Shown one piece after another: positions 61,168 to 64,000 of a stretch of DNA of 64,000 nucleotides. Position 1 is the stretch's first letter. Each line of letters starts with the position of its first letter. Under the pieces are notes generated by a model. That model ran no database searches. It was not told the origin of the DNA and worked only from the letters and a program-made list of their open reading frames with translations. The DNA lies in NCBI GenBank assembly GCA_014904845.1, contig MU119289.1, positions 62,001 through 126,000 on the forward strand, in the 5' to 3' direction. Origin of the DNA: Acephala macrosclerotiorum. Its lineage: Eukaryota; Ascomycota; Leotiomycetes; Helotiales; Mollisiaceae. Made by a program: the position numbers and the translations under genes.

Positions 61168-62757
61168 ATGGACAACATTATATCGCATCCGTCTTTCCTT
61201 TTGTTTTTCGCAGGCATTGTACTCGTGGGATTGTGGCGCTTCTCAACCATCTTCTCACCCCGGGCCGATGCCTCCCCGAGAGTTCGTCCCGAGCCGAGTG
61301 CATCTGACAACAAGCGGTTCCTGAGTGAGAGTTTGCAGATGATTGAGGAAGGATACTCTAAAGTAAGTCTTTCGATCTCAAGGTTGTTTCTAAGGCAAAG
61401 CTGACAGTGCACAGTACAAAGATGGCATCCATAAATTGTGGACCATTGATATGGATCGCTTGATCATATCTCAAAAATTCATGAGCGAAATCAACAAGTT
61501 GCCGAGATCCAGCGTGAGATTGACGACGAGTGAGAGGTATGGGTATACTGGGATGGATATCTGTGAAGAGTCGAATCTTCAGTATGAGGTTTGTGCAGGG
61601 GCATTGACGAGGAATATTGGTATGTTTCCGAGATCTCGAAGCCCCTGAAATCTGCTTGGGAATTTTGCTTGCAAGAGGAGGCTAAAAAAGCACCTCATAG
61701 GCCCACTCGGTCAAACAGCTTATGAAGAGATCGTCTTCGCTCTGAATGAGAAGCTCAAAACAGCACCAAAAGACAATGGTACGCGGTCACCCGTTTTCCA
61801 AAACCACTCATTGACAAATGATATAGACTCATGCTCAATACCCCTCTTTATCTCCCTCATCGACCTCGTAACCAGCTCCACAGCCCGCGTCTTCGTCGGC
61901 CCAGACCTATGCCGCAATCCAGAATAGCTCTCCACAGCAACCGGCTACACAATGGACGTTCAGAAAGTAAGCGAAGAACTCCTCACCTCCCCTCTGTCGT
62001 CCGTCCCATCGTCGTCAACTTCTTGAAATCATACAAACAGCTCCGTTTCCGCTTCTCGGTCGCTAGTAGACTCCTTCTCCCAGAATTCGAAAAGCGAGCC
62101 AAAGCCAAGCATCAGAATGAGAAAGGAGAGTAGGCCAGAATGTATGGAGATGTTGAGAGAGGAGATTTTGTAGGTGTTGAAGGAAGATGGTGGGATTAAG
62201 ACGACTACGTTGCCGAAATTGAGAAAGTTGGATAGCTTTATGAGGGAGTCGAGGAGGTTGAATACTATTGGGTTTCTGTAAGTGCTGGTTTGGCTTAGAA
62301 CGGGGGTTTGAAAAAGGACAAAGCTGACGAAAAACTTCTAGTGACTTTTCAAAGACGCCTCACTGTCCCATTCACAGTCTCCAACGGCATCACCCTTCCA
62401 AAAGATTCATATCTAAGCATGGCTTACTACCCCATAACCCGAGATCCCTCCTACTACCCCTCACCTCTCACTTTCGATCCTCTCCGCTTCTACAACCTCC
62501 GCCAAAAAGAAGGGAAAGAAGAAAAACACCAATTCGCATCAGTAGAAGCAAGTGAACCCCTATGGACATTTGGTCAATTTGCTTGTCCGGGCCGGCATTG
62601 GGCTACAGCGCAAATCAAATTGTTGGTTATGGTTTTGTTGCTGGAATTTGAAATTTCGTACCTAGAGGGACAGACTGAGGGGCTGGAGAATAAGATTATT
62701 GGAAGTAAATGTATGCCTAGCATGACGCAGAAGATAGTTCTGACGCGAAGGGCGTAA
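61168..62757 (+). pseudogene. Cytochrome P450 pseudogene
   Basis: Clear P450 pieces in order. Exon 1 (61168-61362) has an N-terminal membrane anchor LLFFAGIVLVGLWRF. Exon 2 (61415-61619) ends ALTRNI. Exon 3 starts at 61701 with GPLGQTAYEEIVFALNEKL and, after another intron, SSTARVFVGPDLCRNPE. A stop follows at 61925-61927, where the family usually has Trp (LCRN.EWL), then GYTMDVQK. A frameshift lies near 61980-62000; RPIVVNFLKSYKQLRF continues one frame over. The I-helix region with its A/G-G-x-D/E-T motif is missing: text jumps from about 62130 to PECMEMLREEI (62138-62170), followed by a stop at 62171 and the K-helix FMRESRRLN (ExxR). The C-terminal part has ITRDPSYYPSPLTFDPLRFY and a heme loop FGQFACPGRHWAT that is two residues shorter than FxxGxxxCxG. 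No functional enzyme can result. Confidence 0.85.
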
Positions 62758-62896
62758 TGTAGCGAAATATTGTGGAACTTTGGCATATATTCCACGACGT
62801 GACTCCAAAATCTTGCTTATCCAAGATACAAACTCCTCAGCACCATGCGTTTGTCATCAGTCATGCCTGTTATACATTCATCCCACATTCTCTCCC

Positions 62897-64000
62897 TCAT
62901 AATCGACTATCCCTCACACCCAATCCACCACTCATAAAGGGTCCCTTCTCTTGTTGATCACCAAACAGCACCCTTTCTCTCCCACCTCTCGTACTCCACC
63001 AACCAACACACACAGCACTCCTCTCCACATCCATCTCTCCACTTTCAAGCACTTCCCAGAATCTTTTTTTGCATTGCTCCTTCATCGTCTTGTCCAAAAT
63101 CACGTTCAATAGATCTGCTGCTAGTGGCAGCCAATCTTCAAGAACTGGCAAGGTAACATATGGCAGGGCGTCCAGAAGTGTCAGAAGAAGGACAGCTTGT
63201 TCCGAGAGCGCTATCTCCTGGCTCAAGGCATCGGCTTCAGACTTGACTGCTACAGATGGAGGGAGAGGAACATTTGGTGCATTCAACGCACGGTGATGGA
63301 GCCACTCCAGCAACGTCTCGGCCATCATCGGTTGCGAGTTGGCGAGAAGGTTTGGCGGCGTGCAAATTTGTATTAGAGCTTTGAATGCGAATCTAAATTG
63401 TCTGGGAGATAAGTTCGTCGGAAAAGATTGAAACAGACTTTCGACATAGAATGGCAGAATTCTTGCTGTGAGTTCTGAGTTTTGCGGAGATGCGAGTACA
63501 GCTAACATGGCACTGTGTGCTGCTTCAAAAATCTCGAGCAGGTTTGAGTTTGCGATTGGAGAGAGATAGGGTTGACACGGAGCCACGATGAGGTATTCTG
63601 CATCTGTTGGTGATAATGACAACGTGAAGTGTTCTGCGGTGTTGAGGTAGAAGAGGTCGTGATTGCGTAGAAGAGGATTGGCAGGAATCCTTCCTGCTTG
63701 GGTTGGGTATACAGTGCGGAGAAAAGCAAGAGAAGCTGCGGGGTATCTTGTGAGAATATCGATGGAGGTCATGTTGACGAATGTGTAAGCTGAGAACGCA
63801 TTCGTCCCTAGGCGGGAGGAGACGAAGTGTATGTTTTTGAGGGTTATAAGTGCCTGAGACGCCATGGTAGGCGTGTTTTGTGGAGAGGCTAGGAAAGGAT
63901 CGATCAGAGTCCTTCCAATAATGGCCCGGAGGATGACAACCGTGGCAAACATAGCACTCTTCAACACCTGCCAGAGGACTGGAAATGTGACTCGAAGAGT
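62897..64000 (-). CDS. PEX8: Peroxisome biogenesis protein, PEX8-like (5' end outside window)
   Basis: The frame is open from the right window edge down to a stop at 62897, at least 367 codons, so the N-terminus lies beyond 64000. Sequence: VTFPVLWQVLKSAMFATVVILRAIIGRTLIDPFLASPQ, then TMASQALITLKNIHFVSSRLG, PLLRNHDLFYLNTAEHFTLSLSP, LLEIFEAAHSAMLAVLASPQN, LPFYVESLFQSFP, and LLLTLLDALPYVTLPVLEDWLPLAADLLN near the end. I recall this as the filamentous-fungal Pex8 family. It ends in -SRL, a type-1 peroxisomal targeting signal, in line with Pex8 being an intraperoxisomal protein at the import machinery. The end GEMDVERSAVCVGWWSTRGGRERVLFG is also characteristic. The symbol is given with moderate certainty because sequence recall, not a search, supports it. 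Confidence 0.7.
   Translation of the reverse strand, partial: TLRVTFPVLWQVLKSAMFATVVILRAIIGRTLIDPFLASPQNTPTMASQALITLKNIHFVSSRLGTNAFSAYTFVNMTSIDILTRYPAASLAFLRTVYPTQAGRIPANPLLRNHDLFYLNTAEHFTLSLSPTDAEYLIVAPCQPYLSPIANSNLLEIFEAAHSAMLAVLASPQNSELTARILPFYVESLFQSFPTNLSPRQFRFAFKALIQICTPPNLLANSQPMMAETLLEWLHHRALNAPNVPLPPSVAVKSEADALSQEIALSEQAVLLLTLLDALPYVTLPVLEDWLPLAADLLNVILDKTMKEQCKKRFWEVLESGEMDVERSAVCVGWWSTRGGRERVLFGDQQEKGPFMSGGLGVRDSRL

Noticed and set aside
1..64000. tRNA, rRNA genes and CRISPR arrays
   Set aside because: No cloverleaf with a recognisable B box, no rRNA segments and no regularly spaced repeats were seen by eye.

Overview
The window looks like a chromosome segment of a filamentous ascomycete (Pezizomycotina), most likely a leotiomycete. 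That placement is an inference from gene families and style, not from a marker gene. Coding regions are broken by many short GT-AG introns (about 45-75 nt). The set includes typical fungal families: a thiamine bifunctional THI6-type enzyme, RIB7, arginase, eIF5, TTI1, a PEX8-like peroxin, NACHT-type STAND proteins, a DUF3431 protein and a cysteine-rich GPI-anchored secreted protein. Much AT-rich DNA shows the mark of repeat-induced point mutation (RIP). No tRNA, rRNA or CRISPR was recognised.

Layout. 0.2-1.4 kb: a broken MAK32-like sugar-kinase gene. 2.3-3.1 kb: RIB7. 3.5-8.1 kb: a large NACHT-ankyrin gene killed by four nonsense codons and a frameshift. 9.2-10.2 kb: a secreted GPI-type protein. 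10.8-11.2 kb: a small three-exon protein. 12.5-13.3 kb: a four-helix membrane protein. 14.5-15.6 kb: arginase. 16.56-25.13 kb: an island of extreme AT content that holds a RIP-eroded LTR element and degenerate tandem repeats, with no surviving gene. 25.6-28.7 kb: a large intact gene of unknown function at the island edge. 29.4-33.1 kb: gene-poor DNA with a transposase relic. 33.1-34.5 kb: a broken alcohol dehydrogenase. 34.8-36.1 kb: a coiled-coil protein. 36.1-39.9 kb: gene-poor. 39.9-42.3 kb: a DUF3431 protein and an isochorismatase-type hydrolase, convergent. 43.1-47.2 kb: an intact NACHT STAND gene next to a small ORF that resembles a stand-alone fungal NLR N-terminal domain. 48.6-49.5 kb: relic of an AAA ATPase. 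49.5-57.3 kb: a housekeeping block (THI6, TIF5, TTI1). 58.1-59.9 kb: an uncertain membrane-protein gene. 61.2-62.8 kb: a P450 pseudogene. 62.9 kb to the right edge: a PEX8-like gene, cut by the window.

The main theme is contrast. Housekeeping genes are intact, while the accessory genes (NLR, ADH, P450, AAA ATPase, MAK32-like) are decayed. In the NLR and the P450 the inactivating stops can be explained as C:G to T:A changes in CpA/TpG context, which is the RIP preference. The most interesting objects are the RIP-inactivated NLR, the intact NLR with its possible small partner, and the unknown 980-residue protein beside the AT island.
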